NCBI GenBank assembly: GCA_902806435.1
Contig: CADCWO010000212.1
Span: 1 to 64,000, forward strand
DNA length: 64,000 nt
DNA from: an uncultured Synechococcales cyanobacterium
Lineage (GTDB): Bacteria; Cyanobacteriota; Cyanobacteriia; Thermosynechococcales; Thermosynechococcaceae
Reading direction: 5' to 3'
In this document: one piece after another, positions 1 through 9,265 of the stretch
Layout of the letters: each line of letters starts with the position of its first letter
Numbering within the stretch: the first letter of the stretch is position 1
Program-made: the position numbers and the translations under genes
The notes under the pieces: generated by a model
The model's input: the letters and a program-made list of their open reading frames with translations, nothing else
What the model was told of the DNA's origin: nothing
Databases searched by the model: none

Positions 1-177
1 CTCGCTTAGTCCGCAAAACCTTATCCTTTTCTAAGTCTTTGGAGAATCACATCAGTGCTATCTGGTATTTCACTCACCACTACAATGCATCATTACTTGT
101 TTAGCACTACCCAAAACTCGGAACGCCAAGCTTTTAACTGAAAAATTTGTCAGCAATAGTCACCCTCAAGGAAACTC

Positions 178-303
178 ATGCAATACACCACCCTAGGAAA
201 TACCGGTTTATTCCTCTTCTGTCACTCTCGGAAGGCCGGAGCTCAGAACGATTGCTACATAAGGGTTGTAAGCTTTGATCTCTTCTGTCACTTTGGGATT
301 TGA
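178..303 (+). pseudogene. aldo/keto reductase N-terminal remnant
   Basis: An ATG at 178 opens with MQYTTLGNTGL, the usual first residues of cyanobacterial aldo/keto reductases (first beta hairpin before the TIM barrel). After codon 11 the similarity stops abruptly and the frame runs through unrelated sequence to a TGA at 301-303. The break falls at about 211, next to the first copy of an inverted-repeat sequence (CTCTTCTGTCACT at 214-226), so the gene appears to have been cut by a small insertion or rearrangement. I could not find the rest of the reductase between 375 and 611. The family call rests on 11 residues, so a chance match cannot be excluded. Confidence 0.45.
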
Positions 304-371
304 CGAATGGGTCCAAAACAGCACTGCATAAGCATTTTAGCTATTTTGCTTTTCCCAATCTGACAGAAGAG
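214..371. repeat. short inverted-repeat (MITE-like) element
   Basis: CTCTTCTGTCACT occurs at 214-226 and again at 280-292, and its core returns inverted at 361-371 (TGACAGAAGAG). The similarity continues inward: the core is followed by CTCTCGGA, CTTTGGGA and, read on the minus strand of the third copy, GATTGGGA. Positions 280-371 form a 92-bp unit with imperfect terminal repeats of about 19 bp; 214-371 is a 158-bp alternative. There is no transposase ORF inside. This is the form of a non-autonomous transposable element or end-derived remnant. A target duplication is not clear. Confidence 0.5.
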
Positions 372-611
372 GGATAAATGCGGCAGTGTGAGATTGTGAA
401 AGGCTTTCGTATCTCGGCACAAGCACCTAGCATTGTCTAGCTAGGCAAAGGTCCGCTTCATAACTAACGCCAACGAAACAGACGAAAGCCTTTAGCTGGC
501 TGATGAGTTATTTGTAACTGGCTCGATCCAAGAGCCTTTAGCCCAGTAAACCTCGAAGCATTGGTCTGCCAAGATCACTGCCAGACGAGGCTGTTGCACA
601 GTAAGCAGAAA

Positions 612-1895
612 CTAATTCTGTGCAACTTTGGGAAGTCGACTACTTAGCCCTGTCATGAACTTTAAAGCATAAAACTTTAGAGGCTGGAGTGCTTGCATTA
701 ATCGCAGGCCCAGACGACGTCCTACAACCAGAGGTAACCAATGATTGGAAAACAGGCGGTCCAGGAAATCGGTAAAACTGAGGGTTGCCAAGTTTTCTAA
801 CCGGCGCCATCTTTGGTAGCGTTTGAGGACGCGTAAGCTCGCAATATCTTCTCCCTGTTGCTGGGCAATCATAATCACTTCAGCCAGGGCAGCTACATCC
901 TGAATTCCTAGATTGAGCCCCTGTCCCCCAACCGGATGACAACAGTGAGCAGCATCGCCAACCAAAGCCAGCCCCGGCAAGATATAACGATTAGCGTGCA
1001 TCAGCTTTACCGGAAACACAAAGCGATCGCCAATCAGCGACAACTGACCCATTTGGTCGCCATAACGCCGCCGCAACTCCTGAAGAAATTGTGTATCATC
1101 TAGCGCTGCCAAGGTTTGAGCCTCAGCATGGGGGGCTGTCCAGACAATCCGGCAACGGTTACTGGGCAGGGGCAGGATGGCAAAGGGGCCACTCGGCCAG
1201 AACCGCTCGTAGGCAATATTACTATGAGGCTTTTCCGGAGAAATGGTCGCAACAATACAGGACTGCCAGTACTGCCAACCGTGGGTACCAATTCCAGCTT
1301 TTTCACGAATTTGGGAACGGGCACCATCAGCAGCAACTACTAAGCGAACCCGAATTGCAGCTGGGATGTCGGAACTCGAAGCAAGGTCTAAGTGAACTCC
1401 GTCTGTTTCATACGCTGTTCTTATGACCTTGGCAGGGCATAACCACTCCACATTTGGGCAATCCTGCAAAAAATCCTGCAGGGCTTGGAGGAGAATCCCA
1501 TGCTCTGCGACATAGCCTAACGCTGGAGCAGTTTTCCTTGGGAAGTGGGGCTGCAGGGAGTGAAGGCCTAAATCCTTGGGGAAAAACTGGACAACCTGGG
1601 GGCAGTCAGCATCTGAGAGCCGGATTTGCTGGTAAGGGGTGAGTTTAGGTTCTATCTCAGACCAAACCCCAATTCCTTGGTAGATGCGACTTGACATCAG
1701 CGACAGGTTGTAAGCTTGCCCTTTAGCAACAGCCTCTGAATGGGGCTGTGCTTCAATCAAAACGACAGTAAGCCCTGAATCTTTGAGAGCACAAGCCAAC
1801 GTTGCACCAACGATACCTCCACCAACAATCGCCAGGTCGTAATCGTAGCCCTGCACCGTGGATTTTTGTTGTTGCAGCTGAAGCGTGGTTGCCAT
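612..1895 (-). CDS. FAD-dependent hydroxylase, UbiH/COQ6 family
   Basis: A 427-residue flavoprotein monooxygenase of the UbiH/UbiF/COQ6 type, which hydroxylates aromatic rings using O2 and NAD(P)H; in cyanobacteria such proteins are linked to quinone or related ring modification. The N-terminal dinucleotide fold is visible at about residues 20-48 (LAIVGGGIVGATLA ending in an acidic residue, IEA). The second FAD motif is GLALVGDAAHCCHPVGGQG, at roughly residues 310-330, with the family GD-H-P signature. Length is normal for the family. The ATG start gives a short Gln-rich leader before the Rossmann fold. The gene downstream in the same direction is not obviously related. The substrate cannot be read from sequence. 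Confidence 0.85.
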   Translation of the reverse strand: MATTLQLQQQKSTVQGYDYDLAIVGGGIVGATLACALKDSGLTVVLIEAQPHSEAVAKGQAYNLSLMSSRIYQGIGVWSEIEPKLTPYQQIRLSDADCPQVVQFFPKDLGLHSLQPHFPRKTAPALGYVAEHGILLQALQDFLQDCPNVEWLCPAKVIRTAYETDGVHLDLASSSDIPAAIRVRLVVAADGARSQIREKAGIGTHGWQYWQSCIVATISPEKPHSNIAYERFWPSGPFAILPLPSNRCRIVWTAPHAEAQTLAALDDTQFLQELRRRYGDQMGQLSLIGDRFVFPVKLMHANRYILPGLALVGDAAHCCHPVGGQGLNLGIQDVAALAEVIMIAQQQGEDIASLRVLKRYQRWRRLENLATLSFTDFLDRLFSNHWLPLVVGRRLGLRLMQALQPLKFYALKFMTGLSSRLPKVAQN

Positions 1896-1945
1896 TTGTG
1901 ACGGAACTTAACACTCCTTCATTGTTACCCACGCTCTACAGGGAA

Positions 1946-2626
1946 TCAAGCAATGCCAAAGGGCTTAGGCTGACTGAATTCTTGCTTATCTGGGGTTGCT
2001 TGGCCTGGCTGTGGTGGTTCTGCTGTTCTAGATTGGACAACCAGAACTTCAACCTGCTTTTGTCGTTCCTGAACCAGTAACCCAAGCAAGTGAAGAATTG
2101 AAAGTAGGATAGCCCCAATCGAGAAGATATAGCTGTGCAGGGCATACATATGCTTGAGGGTGATTGTGCCAATCGCCCCACCACCAGTCAGGATCTCTTG
2201 CAGTTGGTGACCAATCAGGGGGATGGCTTTTATCGTTCCTAACTCAAGGCTCAACCGCCAGTAACCGAGTTGAGTCCAATCGAGGCTCATTGCCGTCCAC
2301 CCCAAAGCGATCGCGCTCAAGCTCAACAAAATACCGCTGAGCCAAGCCGTTAACCAAGCAAAGCGGAATTGCCTGCCCAGAAACATCACCACAATCTGGA
2401 CTAAAGAGACAGCAATCAATCCATTGCCAGCTATGTTGTGCAAGCTTTGAATCAACCAGCCGCTGGGGACTTCCTTAACAATTTGGGTGATCGAGTCGTG
2501 GGCACCACCGGCACTGGGCCCGTAGTAGAAGGCTAGCAGAGTACCTGTAAGGGCCGCTAATAAGCTCAAAGTGAGCGTTGTGACGGCCAGAATCGTAGCG
2601 AGTCGCCGGAGCTTGAAGCTGCTCAT
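1946..2626 (-). CDS. cytochrome b6-like (cytochrome b N-terminal domain) membrane protein
   Basis: A 226-residue protein with four predicted membrane helices that aligns by eye with cytochrome b6: FYYGP after helix A, GWLIQSLHN at helix B, and YALHSYIF starting helix D. Of the four b6 heme ligands, His63 (helix B), His164 and His179 (helix D, spaced as in b6) are present. The second helix-B ligand is replaced by Gln77. There is no Cys near the N-terminus equivalent to the one that attaches heme c in b6. The Gln/Pro-rich C-terminal tail of about 40 residues is extra. It lies 50 bp from the hydroxylase start and could share a transcript with it. It is probably a b6 paralogue with altered heme content; function is unknown. 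Confidence 0.75.
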   Translation of the reverse strand: MSSFKLRRLATILAVTTLTLSLLAALTGTLLAFYYGPSAGGAHDSITQIVKEVPSGWLIQSLHNIAGNGLIAVSLVQIVVMFLGRQFRFAWLTAWLSGILLSLSAIALGWTAMSLDWTQLGYWRLSLELGTIKAIPLIGHQLQEILTGGGAIGTITLKHMYALHSYIFSIGAILLSILHLLGLLVQERQKQVEVLVVQSRTAEPPQPGQATPDKQEFSQPKPFGIA

Positions 2627-2727
2627 GGCTATTACCCGTGGCCTTTAATTAAGTTTGATAACGTTATTCTATCTCAAATATAAGTATAAATACCTGCAGA
2701 ACTATCTAAAGACTTTTGCCGCAAATT

Positions 2728-3381
2728 CTATTTAGTAGGAAGAGGTTCAATTTGAGGATTGAATAATTTATGCGATCGCTCCAGAATCGCCATCAGGTTC
2801 AGGGGTAAGTCGCTGCTAATGCGTCGTTGCACTGCCGCGATCGGCATTGTGCGTTTTGGCCAAACGAGGACGGTATAGGTTAATGTTGTGCCGGACTGAT
2901 TGTCTACAGACCACTCCTTCAGTTGCCAGGAACCGGAGAAGGCTCTAAAGTCTCCTTCCACCATTGAAAAACGAATTTCTTGGGGAAAGTCTTCTTCCAT
3001 ATCCAGAACAACCCGCGCCGAAAAGTCTAGAAACACGACTTTCTGTACCCCGACTTGCTCTATTCGTATGCCCCCATTCGGGTGAGGCACGCGCTGGCTT
3101 TTTGCCAGGTTGGGAATGAAATCAGCTAGAGCATCATAGTCGGTGAGCACTTGCCAAACTTGCTCAGTCGTATAGGGAAGGTTGATACTGGCAGAAATCT
3201 GCCGTTGTCGCGCATCTACCTTATCTACCCGCAACTCCACTGCTGACACGTTAACTCCGGGGCTGAGTTGAGCTGAGGAAAATTCTGCGAGTTGGGCATC
3301 TTGTTGAGAGATTTTAGACACGGCTAGCTCCGCATAGTTAAGTTTGCCTACTACTGAGTCAGGCGAGTAAACCTGCTTCAT
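2728..3381 (-). CDS. SRPBCC (COQ10/polyketide-cyclase-like) family protein
   Basis: A 217-residue protein whose residues 55-205 read as a START/SRPBCC fold: strand ASINLPYTTEQVWQVLTDYDALADFIPNL, then IRIEQVGVQKVVFLDFSARVVLDM, and a C-terminal helix with LPLNLMAILE. TTEQVW..LTDYD..A.FIPN is the usual opening of the COQ10/cyclase-dehydrase branch, which binds hydrophobic ligands such as quinones or lipids in a helix-grip cavity. The first 50 residues show no recognisable domain and no signal peptide. It is oriented with the cytochrome-b6-like gene and ends about 100 bp upstream of it. The ligand is unknown; a quinone-related role would fit the neighbours but is inference. Confidence 0.75.
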   Translation of the reverse strand: MKQVYSPDSVVGKLNYAELAVSKISQQDAQLAEFSSAQLSPGVNVSAVELRVDKVDARQRQISASINLPYTTEQVWQVLTDYDALADFIPNLAKSQRVPHPNGGIRIEQVGVQKVVFLDFSARVVLDMEEDFPQEIRFSMVEGDFRAFSGSWQLKEWSVDNQSGTTLTYTVLVWPKRTMPIAAVQRRISSDLPLNLMAILERSHKLFNPQIEPLPTK

Positions 3382-3449
3382 CTTAGACCAGTCAAGTTAA
3401 CGCTTTAAAATGGAAGCATCAGATCAAAAATTTAATTGAGCTTGTCGTG

Positions 3450-4568
3450 ATGCCTTCTACCACTCAGCTTCAGAGCCAAAATTATCAAGAGTTACGCTCC
3501 GAAGCACTTGCTTCCAGCGAACAAATTAATCACAGGCCTCTGACCATTCCCCCTTTATTAGGTGCTTCTAAAGCTGAGCTAACAGAGTGGGTACAGCAGC
3601 AGCAACAACCTGCTTACCGGGGCCAGCAGTTGCACCAGTGGATTTATCAAAAGGGGGCGCGCACCCTCAGCGAAATTTCTGTTTTCCCCAAACAATGGCG
3701 CGCTACTGTGGCAGAAGTGCCGGTTGGACGTTCCACCTTGCACTACCGGGCTGAAGCCCCCGATGGTACGGTTAAATTTCTGCTGCGCTTAGCCGATAAC
3801 CAAATTGTCGAAACCGTTGGAATCCCGACTGAGAAGCGCTTAACAGTTTGTGTCTCCTCTCAAGTCGGCTGCCCAATGGCCTGCGACTTCTGTGCCACGG
3901 GCAAAAGTGGATTTACGCGGAATCTGGAGCGGCATGAAATTGTCGATCAGGTTTTGACAGTGCAGGAAGATTTCCAACAGCGGGTGAGCAATATTGTGTT
4001 CATGGGCATGGGGGAACCGCTCCTAAATTTGGAGCAGGTTTTAGCCGCCGTGCGATCGCTGAATCAAGATGTGGGGATTGGGCAGCGCTTGATCACAATT
4101 TCAACCGTGGGAATTCCTGGGCGCATCCGGCGTTTAGCGCAATCTCAACTTCAGGTAACTCTGGCTGTGAGTTTACACGCTTCAAACCAGGCATTACGAA
4201 CTAAGCTGATCCCTAGTGCTTGCCAGTATCCCTTAGAAAACCTACTGCAAGAATGCCGAGAATACGTGGAGGTGACTGGTCGCCGGGTCACTTTTGAGTA
4301 CATCTTACTGGCTGGGGTAAATGACTTACCCGCTCATGCCTTAGAGTTGGCCCAACATCTACGCGGGTTTCAGACCCATGTCAACTTGATTCCCTACAAC
4401 CCGATCAGCGAAGTAGATTACCAACGCCCTGATTCCCATCGCATCAAAGCGTTTATGGATGTGCTCAAGCAGCGGCACATTGCGGCCAGCGTGCGTCGCT
4501 CCCGTGGTTTAGAGCAAGATGCAGCCTGTGGCCAGCTGCGAGCTTCGCGGGGAGCTGAAGTAAGTTAA
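3450..4568 (+). CDS. rlmN: 23S rRNA/tRNA (adenine-C2)-methyltransferase RlmN
   Basis: A radical-SAM methyltransferase that methylates C2 of A2503 in 23S rRNA and of A37 in some tRNAs. The 4Fe-4S motif [11 protein letters not shown] lies near residues 145-155, followed by GMGEPLLN, the SAM-contacting GGEP-like motif. A Cys close to the C-terminus (DAACGQLR) fits the methyl-carrying cysteine. The 372-residue length is usual. A GTG at 3447 directly precedes the ATG at 3450; the ATG is chosen. The opposite-strand SRPBCC gene starts only 68 bp away, so the two promoters must share this gap. Confidence 0.95.
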   Translation: MPSTTQLQSQNYQELRSEALASSEQINHRPLTIPPLLGASKAELTEWVQQQQQPAYRGQQLHQWIYQKGARTLSEISVFPKQWRATVAEVPVGRSTLHYRAEAPDGTVKFLLRLADNQIVETVGIPTEKRLTVCVSSQVGCPMACDFCATGKSGFTRNLERHEIVDQVLTVQEDFQQRVSNIVFMGMGEPLLNLEQVLAAVRSLNQDVGIGQRLITISTVGIPGRIRRLAQSQLQVTLAVSLHASNQALRTKLIPSACQYPLENLLQECREYVEVTGRRVTFEYILLAGVNDLPAHALELAQHLRGFQTHVNLIPYNPISEVDYQRPDSHRIKAFMDVLKQRHIAASVRRSRGLEQDAACGQLRASRGAEVS

Positions 4569-4711
4569 TCAGTATTTATAGAAATGTGACGCTTGTTGCC
4601 GATCCTCCTGTTGCACCCCTGCTTTCCAGGTACCATGGGCATACAAGTATCAGTCCAAAACTTATAAATTTTAGGGCTGGCTCCAATGGACCATCAGCAG
4701 CATCAGAACTC

Positions 4712-5788
4712 ATGGTAGATTCCCTTAAAAAGCCTGACTTTGAAGAAATTCGCTCCGGCGTGAAAGCTCCGGCCAAGGAAACCATCCTGACGCCCCGGTT
4801 CTACACCACCGATTTTGATGAAATGGCGCGGATGGATCTTTCCCCCAATGAAGCTGAACTAAAAGCAATTTTGGAGGAGTTCCGGGTCGACTACAACCGC
4901 CACCACTTTGTCCGCGATGAGCAGTTCGAGCAATCCTGGGACCACATTGACGGGGAAACCCGCAAACTATTTATCGAGTTCTTAGAGCGCTCCTGTACGG
5001 CAGAATTTTCTGGCTTTCTGCTCTATAAGGAACTCAGTCGCAAGCTTAAAGACAAAAACCCGCTTCTGGCAGAGGGCTTCTCGCTGATGTCACGCGATGA
5101 AGCGCGTCACGCGGGCTTCCTGAACAAGGCGATGTCAGACTTCAAATTGTCTTTAGATTTAGGCTTTTTGACCAAGAGCCGTAAGTACACCTTCTTCAAA
5201 CCCAAGTTCATTTTCTACGCCACTTATCTATCTGAGAAGATTGGTTACTGGCGCTACATCACAATCTACCGTCATTTAGAATCCCACCCAGAAAACTGCA
5301 TTTATCCAATTTTCCGGTTCTTTGAAAACTGGTGCCAGGATGAAAACCGGCATGGCGATTTCTTTGATGCCGTGATGCGATCACAACCCCATCTGCTCAA
5401 GGATTGGCGAGCCAGGCTGTGGTGCCGCTTCTTCCTACTGTCGGTCTTTGCCACCATGTACCTGAATGATATCCAACGCTCTGGTTTTTATGCCTGCTTA
5501 GGGTTGGATGCGCGGGAGTACGATCGGGAGGTGATTGAAAAGACTAATGAAACCGCAGGCCGGGTCTTTCCAGTCATCCTTGATGTGAAATCTCCGCAGT
5601 TTTACCAGCGGCTAGAGGCCTGCATTCAAAACAATGAGAAGTTGGCAGCGATCGCCAACTCCAGTGCTCCTAAGCTATTCCAGTTCTTCCAAAAACTGCC
5701 CCTTTACCTCTCGAATGTCTGGCACCTCTTGCGGCTCTACTTGATGCGGCCGATTGATACCGCTTCTCTTGCCGGGACCGTCCGCTAG
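4712..5788 (+). CDS. acsF: magnesium-protoporphyrin IX monomethyl ester (oxidative) cyclase AcsF
   Basis: The aerobic cyclase makes the isocyclic ring (ring E) of chlorophyll in an O2-dependent reaction. Two E-x-x-H pairs that ligate the diiron centre are visible: Glu130/His133 (DEARH) and Glu211/His214 (DENRH), with further acidic ligand candidates at Glu98 and Glu175. Homologues begin MVDSLKKP, so the ATG at 4712 (358 residues) is preferred over an in-frame GTG at 4586 that would add 42 unconserved residues. It lies 143 bp after rlmN. Its presence indicates an oxygenic, chlorophyll-making host. A perfect hairpin follows the stop. Confidence 0.96.
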   Translation: MVDSLKKPDFEEIRSGVKAPAKETILTPRFYTTDFDEMARMDLSPNEAELKAILEEFRVDYNRHHFVRDEQFEQSWDHIDGETRKLFIEFLERSCTAEFSGFLLYKELSRKLKDKNPLLAEGFSLMSRDEARHAGFLNKAMSDFKLSLDLGFLTKSRKYTFFKPKFIFYATYLSEKIGYWRYITIYRHLESHPENCIYPIFRFFENWCQDENRHGDFFDAVMRSQPHLLKDWRARLWCRFFLLSVFATMYLNDIQRSGFYACLGLDAREYDREVIEKTNETAGRVFPVILDVKSPQFYQRLEACIQNNEKLAAIANSSAPKLFQFFQKLPLYLSNVWHLLRLYLMRPIDTASLAGTVR

Positions 5789-5815
5789 GAAACCTGTGAG
5801 AAAGTGACGTAGTAG

Positions 5816-5842
5816 CAGGGACAACCCGTTGGGTTGTCCCTG
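5816..5842. terminator. bidirectional hairpin between acsF and alr
   Basis: CAGGGACAACCC, a 3-nt loop GTT, then GGGTTGTCCCTG form a perfect 12-bp stem. It lies between two convergent genes, so it can serve both. No T-run follows on either side, as is often the case in cyanobacteria. Confidence 0.75.
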
Positions 5843-5868
5843 CGTATTGATTGGAACGGCAATATCTC

Positions 5869-7014
5869 CTACAGGTTAATCGGTATGCGGGGGAGACGCT
5901 GCTTAAAGCCGCAGACAATTTCATAGGAGATTGTTCCTAACCTGTTGGCCCAGTCGTCGGCTGAAATTTCCTCACTGCCATCTTGACCTAAAAGTGTGAC
6001 AACTTCTCCTTCCTCTAGATCTGGGATGTTACTAGCATCCACCATCAACTGATCCATCGTAATTGCCCCAATTTGGGGTATGCGTTGCCTCCGGATCAAT
6101 ACGCTCATCTGGTTAGATAGCTTGCGCGGTACTCCGTCTGCATAGCCAATCCCCACCACTGCCAGTTGGAGCGGTTGTTTCGCCACATACTGGTGGCCGT
6201 AGCTCACCCCTGTACCGGCTGGAATCATCTTGATCTGGGTTACTCGCGCCCGGACTTGCAACACGGGTTTGAGGTTGATCACAGATTTGAAGTGCTCTGC
6301 TGGGTAGAGGCCATACAGGGCTAGTCCCACACGGACCAGATCGTAGTGCAAACCAGGATTGCTCAGTGTAGCAGCAGAGTTAGCCAGATGAAGCATGGGT
6401 AGGGGAATGCCTGTTGACTGGATCTGCTGAATAATCTTCTCAAATCGCGCTTGTTGTTGCTGGGTCACTGTTGGATTAATATCATCAGCCATCGCCAGGT
6501 GGGAGTAGATACTGGCAATTTCCAGGTTGGGTAAACCATGAACAAACCGCACAAATTCTAGGGCCTGCTGCCAGGGTGCGCCTAGCCGCGACATACCAGT
6601 GTCCAGCTTCAAGTGAACAGCTAAAGGGGCATCTAAGACCTTAGAAAAAGCCAGGGCTTGTTTGGCGGTACAAAGGGTGGGCTGAAGCTGCCACTGGGCG
6701 ATGGTCAGAGCTTGTTCCGGGGTGCTTGTGGCGCCAAAAGTTAAAATTGGAGCGCTAATTCCAGCCTGACGGAGTTCAATCCCCTCCGGAATAGTGGCAA
6801 CCGCCAACCAGGTTGCTCCACGCTGCAAAACTTCCTGGGCAAGCCTGAGCGCCCCATGTCCATAGGCATCAGCCTTCACCACAGCCAATAGTTGGGTTGA
6901 TGCAGATAGGTGCTGCTTTAACTGCTGAATATTGTGACCTAGTGCCTGGAAATCAACTTCGACCCAAGCTCGTTCAGATAACAATGAGCCAGTGATATGC
7001 GCTTGGCTTGGCAT
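5869..7014 (-). CDS. alr: alanine racemase
   Basis: A PLP enzyme that interconverts L- and D-alanine and so supplies D-Ala for peptidoglycan. The PLP lysine lies in AVVKADAYGHG (Lys47), and the opposite-face catalytic tyrosine is in GTGVSYGHQY in the C-terminal half. The fold-III barrel motifs LKLDTGMSRLG and HLANSAATL are present. Its 381 residues are normal. The ATG start is backed by conservation shortly downstream (AWVEVDFQALGHNI). The gene is convergent with acsF and divergent from the HNH nuclease gene. Confidence 0.95.
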   Translation of the reverse strand: MPSQAHITGSLLSERAWVEVDFQALGHNIQQLKQHLSASTQLLAVVKADAYGHGALRLAQEVLQRGATWLAVATIPEGIELRQAGISAPILTFGATSTPEQALTIAQWQLQPTLCTAKQALAFSKVLDAPLAVHLKLDTGMSRLGAPWQQALEFVRFVHGLPNLEIASIYSHLAMADDINPTVTQQQQARFEKIIQQIQSTGIPLPMLHLANSAATLSNPGLHYDLVRVGLALYGLYPAEHFKSVINLKPVLQVRARVTQIKMIPAGTGVSYGHQYVAKQPLQLAVVGIGYADGVPRKLSNQMSVLIRRQRIPQIGAITMDQLMVDASNIPDLEEGEVVTLLGQDGSEEISADDWANRLGTISYEIVCGFKQRLPRIPINL

Positions 7015-7158
7015 CGTGGCTAATCCCTATGACCTTCACCTACTTAGAATTGCCTACAACCTACAGTTAACAAGCCCTAGAGCTGGATCTGCAAGGGTAC
7101 AACAGCGTTGTGGTCAGCTATGCTACCATCTGAATCAAGTCTTTTTTGTCAAGCATCT

Positions 7159-7656
7159 ATGGGCAAAGTCCTAGTGCTGAATGCCTCCTACGAGCCACTC
7201 AATATTACAAGTTGGCGGCGTGCGGTGGTTCTGGTAATTAAGGGAAAAGCAGAACAAGTAGAGCACAACGGCAAGTATGTTTATACTGAATTCCCCTTGC
7301 CGACAGTGATCCGTCTGCGGCACTATGTCCGGGTTCCTTATAAAGAGATCCCCCTAACCCGTCGAAATATCCTACACCGTGATAGCCATGCCTGCCAATA
7401 CTGTGGCTACACCGGAGATGAATTAACCCTAGACCATATCATTCCGCGATCGCGCGGTGGTGGAGATACCTGGGAGAATATTGTCACTGCCTGTGTTCGT
7501 TGCAATATTAAAAAAGGCAGCCGTACTCCTAAAGAAGCTAATATGCCTTTACCATACATGCCTCGCAAACCTTACAGTAGCCTTTACTTTGAAGTCACAA
7601 AACACCTAAGAAGTGGCGTTCACCAGGAATGGCGGAAGTACGTGATCGGCATATAA
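7159..7656 (+). CDS. HNH endonuclease family protein
   Basis: A 165-residue protein of the cyanobacterial HNH family. The N-terminal half (MGKVLVLNASYEPLN onward) is a beta-rich domain; the C-terminal half has CQYCGY, then LDHIIPRSRGGGDTWENIV, then CVRCN, i.e. an HNH metal site framed by two zinc CxxC pairs. ATG 7159 is chosen because homologues start at MGKVLVLN; an upstream in-frame start would add 17 residues. It is chromosomal, single and without mobile-element context, so it more likely has a housekeeping or DNA-repair role than a homing one; the actual substrate is unknown. Confidence 0.85.
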   Translation: MGKVLVLNASYEPLNITSWRRAVVLVIKGKAEQVEHNGKYVYTEFPLPTVIRLRHYVRVPYKEIPLTRRNILHRDSHACQYCGYTGDELTLDHIIPRSRGGGDTWENIVTACVRCNIKKGSRTPKEANMPLPYMPRKPYSSLYFEVTKHLRSGVHQEWRKYVIGI

Positions 7657-8014
7657 CTTCCCTACGCTCAGTGTCGTAGAGGAGTTTACTGGGCAGCCAT
7701 AGCTTGCATCTAGAAATAATCAGGAAGGCTCAGGAAGTGGGTTTAGCCTTTAAACTGCACGAATTCAGTTTGGAATAGCATGATCTGTTATTGTGCTTTT
7801 AGCAAACGCTACCATACTGAATAATACTACCAGGGTTAGAGATTTACTGGATGAACCGCTAAAGTGAGTCATACTTCAGAAGTTTTTGCGATGATCAAGG
7901 GAGAGCTCTTGATCTTTAAGTCGGCCTACGCCTGACCCAGATTTGTCAATAGTTTGTAAGTTGCTCTAATTAGTCCCTGTAAGTCTGACTGTATCCCCTC
8001 TTAGTGGTTAGTTT
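7657..8014. other. intergenic region with one hairpin
   Basis: A 358-bp gap. It contains the hairpin GATCAAG (7893-7899) ... CTTGATC (7908-7914) followed by TTT, which could be a terminator for the HNH gene or a leader structure for the DHH gene. I saw no convincing small ORF or RNA gene. Confidence 0.4.
7893..7917 (+). terminator. hairpin terminator after HNH nuclease gene
   Basis: GATCAAG at 7893-7899 pairs with CTTGATC at 7908-7914 across GGAGAGCT and is followed by TTT. It lies about 240 bp after the HNH stop and about 100 bp before the DHH start, so its assignment to one or the other is uncertain. Confidence 0.45.
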
Positions 8015-9250
8015 ATGCAATCAACTTCTTCTATAAAGTCACTCAACAATATTGTAGAGCTTGCTGATACAGAATCTAACTCAGAAGACTTGCAGAAGTG
8101 CCCCCCTGGTGACTACCAAGCTACAAAGCAAGCCAGAACATTAGAACAGCGAGTTGATGGGTTACGGCAAACTTTGGAACGGCATCGGGGCAGTCGTCAG
8201 CTCGTGATCTTACAAGACTTCCCTGACCCTGATGCTCTATCTTCAGCCTGGACTTACAAGTTGATCGCCGAGCAATACGATATCCAATGTGATATTGCCT
8301 ACGCCGGCACGCTTAGTCATCAAGAAAACATTGCTTTAGTGCGGTTAACAGGTCTGCCTGTTCAACGCTGGATGAACCAGGCAAATAAAAATCGTGACCT
8401 GTCAGTTTACGCTGGCTCTGTACTGATTGACAATCAAGGAACGACCAGTCAGTTGATGGATTTGGTAAAACAGGCAAACCTCCCCGTCCTTGTGGTGATC
8501 GATCACCACAGCATTCAAGAGGACTTTCAGCCCGAGTTTGCCGACATCCGTGTTGGGGCTCGTGCCACGGCAACCATTGTTACCCAGTACTTACAAGCAG
8601 GATTACTGAACCTGGATAGTAGTGTTGGTGAACATATTAAGTGTGCCACTGCACTGATGCACGGGTTACGATCTGATACCAATCGTTTAATGCAGGCTCA
8701 GGAAGAGGACTTTCTGGCCGCTGCTTATCTTAGTCGGTTTTACGATACTCAGCTGCTGAATGCGGTTCTTCAAACCTCTCGCTCTAAGCAAGTAATGGAT
8801 GTGATTGAACGATCCTTGAAAAATCGGTCCATTCAAAACAACTTCTCCATTGCTGGTGTTGGTTACCTGCGTTATGACGACCGGGATGCAATTCCTCAGG
8901 CGGCAGACTTTCTGGTCACAGAGGACAATGTGCACACAGCAGTCGTCTACGGCATTGTTCACGATGAAGACGAAGAAATCGAAGTGGTGATTGGCTCTTT
9001 GAGAACCAATAAGATTACGCTTGACCCAGATGAATTCATCAAGGAAGCCTTTGGTCATGATGCTTCTGGCCGCTACTTTGGCGGTGGGCGATCGCTGGCT
9101 GGCGGTTTTGAAATTCCGATGGGCTTTCTCTCTGGCTTTAACGAGCATTCTGAATTCACCCGCCTCAAGTGGAATGCCTATGACACCCAGATCAAGCAAA
9201 AGTTACTGCGATTGGTCAACCCGGATGACAATCCGATTCACACCTCTTAA
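8015..9250 (+). CDS. DHH-family phosphoesterase (NrnA/oligoribonuclease-like)
   Basis: A 411-residue DHH/DHHA1 phosphoesterase. The metal-binding motifs appear in order: DFPDPDALSSAW (about residue 69), a middle Asp motif, VVIDHHSIQEDF (the DHH motif, near residue 160) and LRSDTNRL. The C-terminal DHHA1 domain has the substrate-binding GRYFGGGRSLAGGFEIP. Relatives degrade nanoRNA or dephosphorylate pAp, or act on cyclic dinucleotides; the exact substrate is not readable here. The first ~45 residues are a low-conservation leader. The sixA-like gene follows after 15 bp and may be co-transcribed. Confidence 0.85.
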   Translation: MQSTSSIKSLNNIVELADTESNSEDLQKCPPGDYQATKQARTLEQRVDGLRQTLERHRGSRQLVILQDFPDPDALSSAWTYKLIAEQYDIQCDIAYAGTLSHQENIALVRLTGLPVQRWMNQANKNRDLSVYAGSVLIDNQGTTSQLMDLVKQANLPVLVVIDHHSIQEDFQPEFADIRVGARATATIVTQYLQAGLLNLDSSVGEHIKCATALMHGLRSDTNRLMQAQEEDFLAAAYLSRFYDTQLLNAVLQTSRSKQVMDVIERSLKNRSIQNNFSIAGVGYLRYDDRDAIPQAADFLVTEDNVHTAVVYGIVHDEDEEIEVVIGSLRTNKITLDPDEFIKEAFGHDASGRYFGGGRSLAGGFEIPMGFLSGFNEHSEFTRLKWNAYDTQIKQKLLRLVNPDDNPIHTS

Positions 9251-9265
9251 GGCGTTGTTAATCCT

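Noticed and set aside
1023-1030. GCGATCGC palindromes here and at many other positions
   Set aside because: These are HIP1 sites, well known to be abundant in cyanobacterial genomes; they support the lineage call but are not new.
8687-9199. 170-codon minus-strand frame inside the DHH phosphoesterase gene
   Set aside because: It lies entirely within a well-supported gene with intact motifs and has no recognisable domain of its own.
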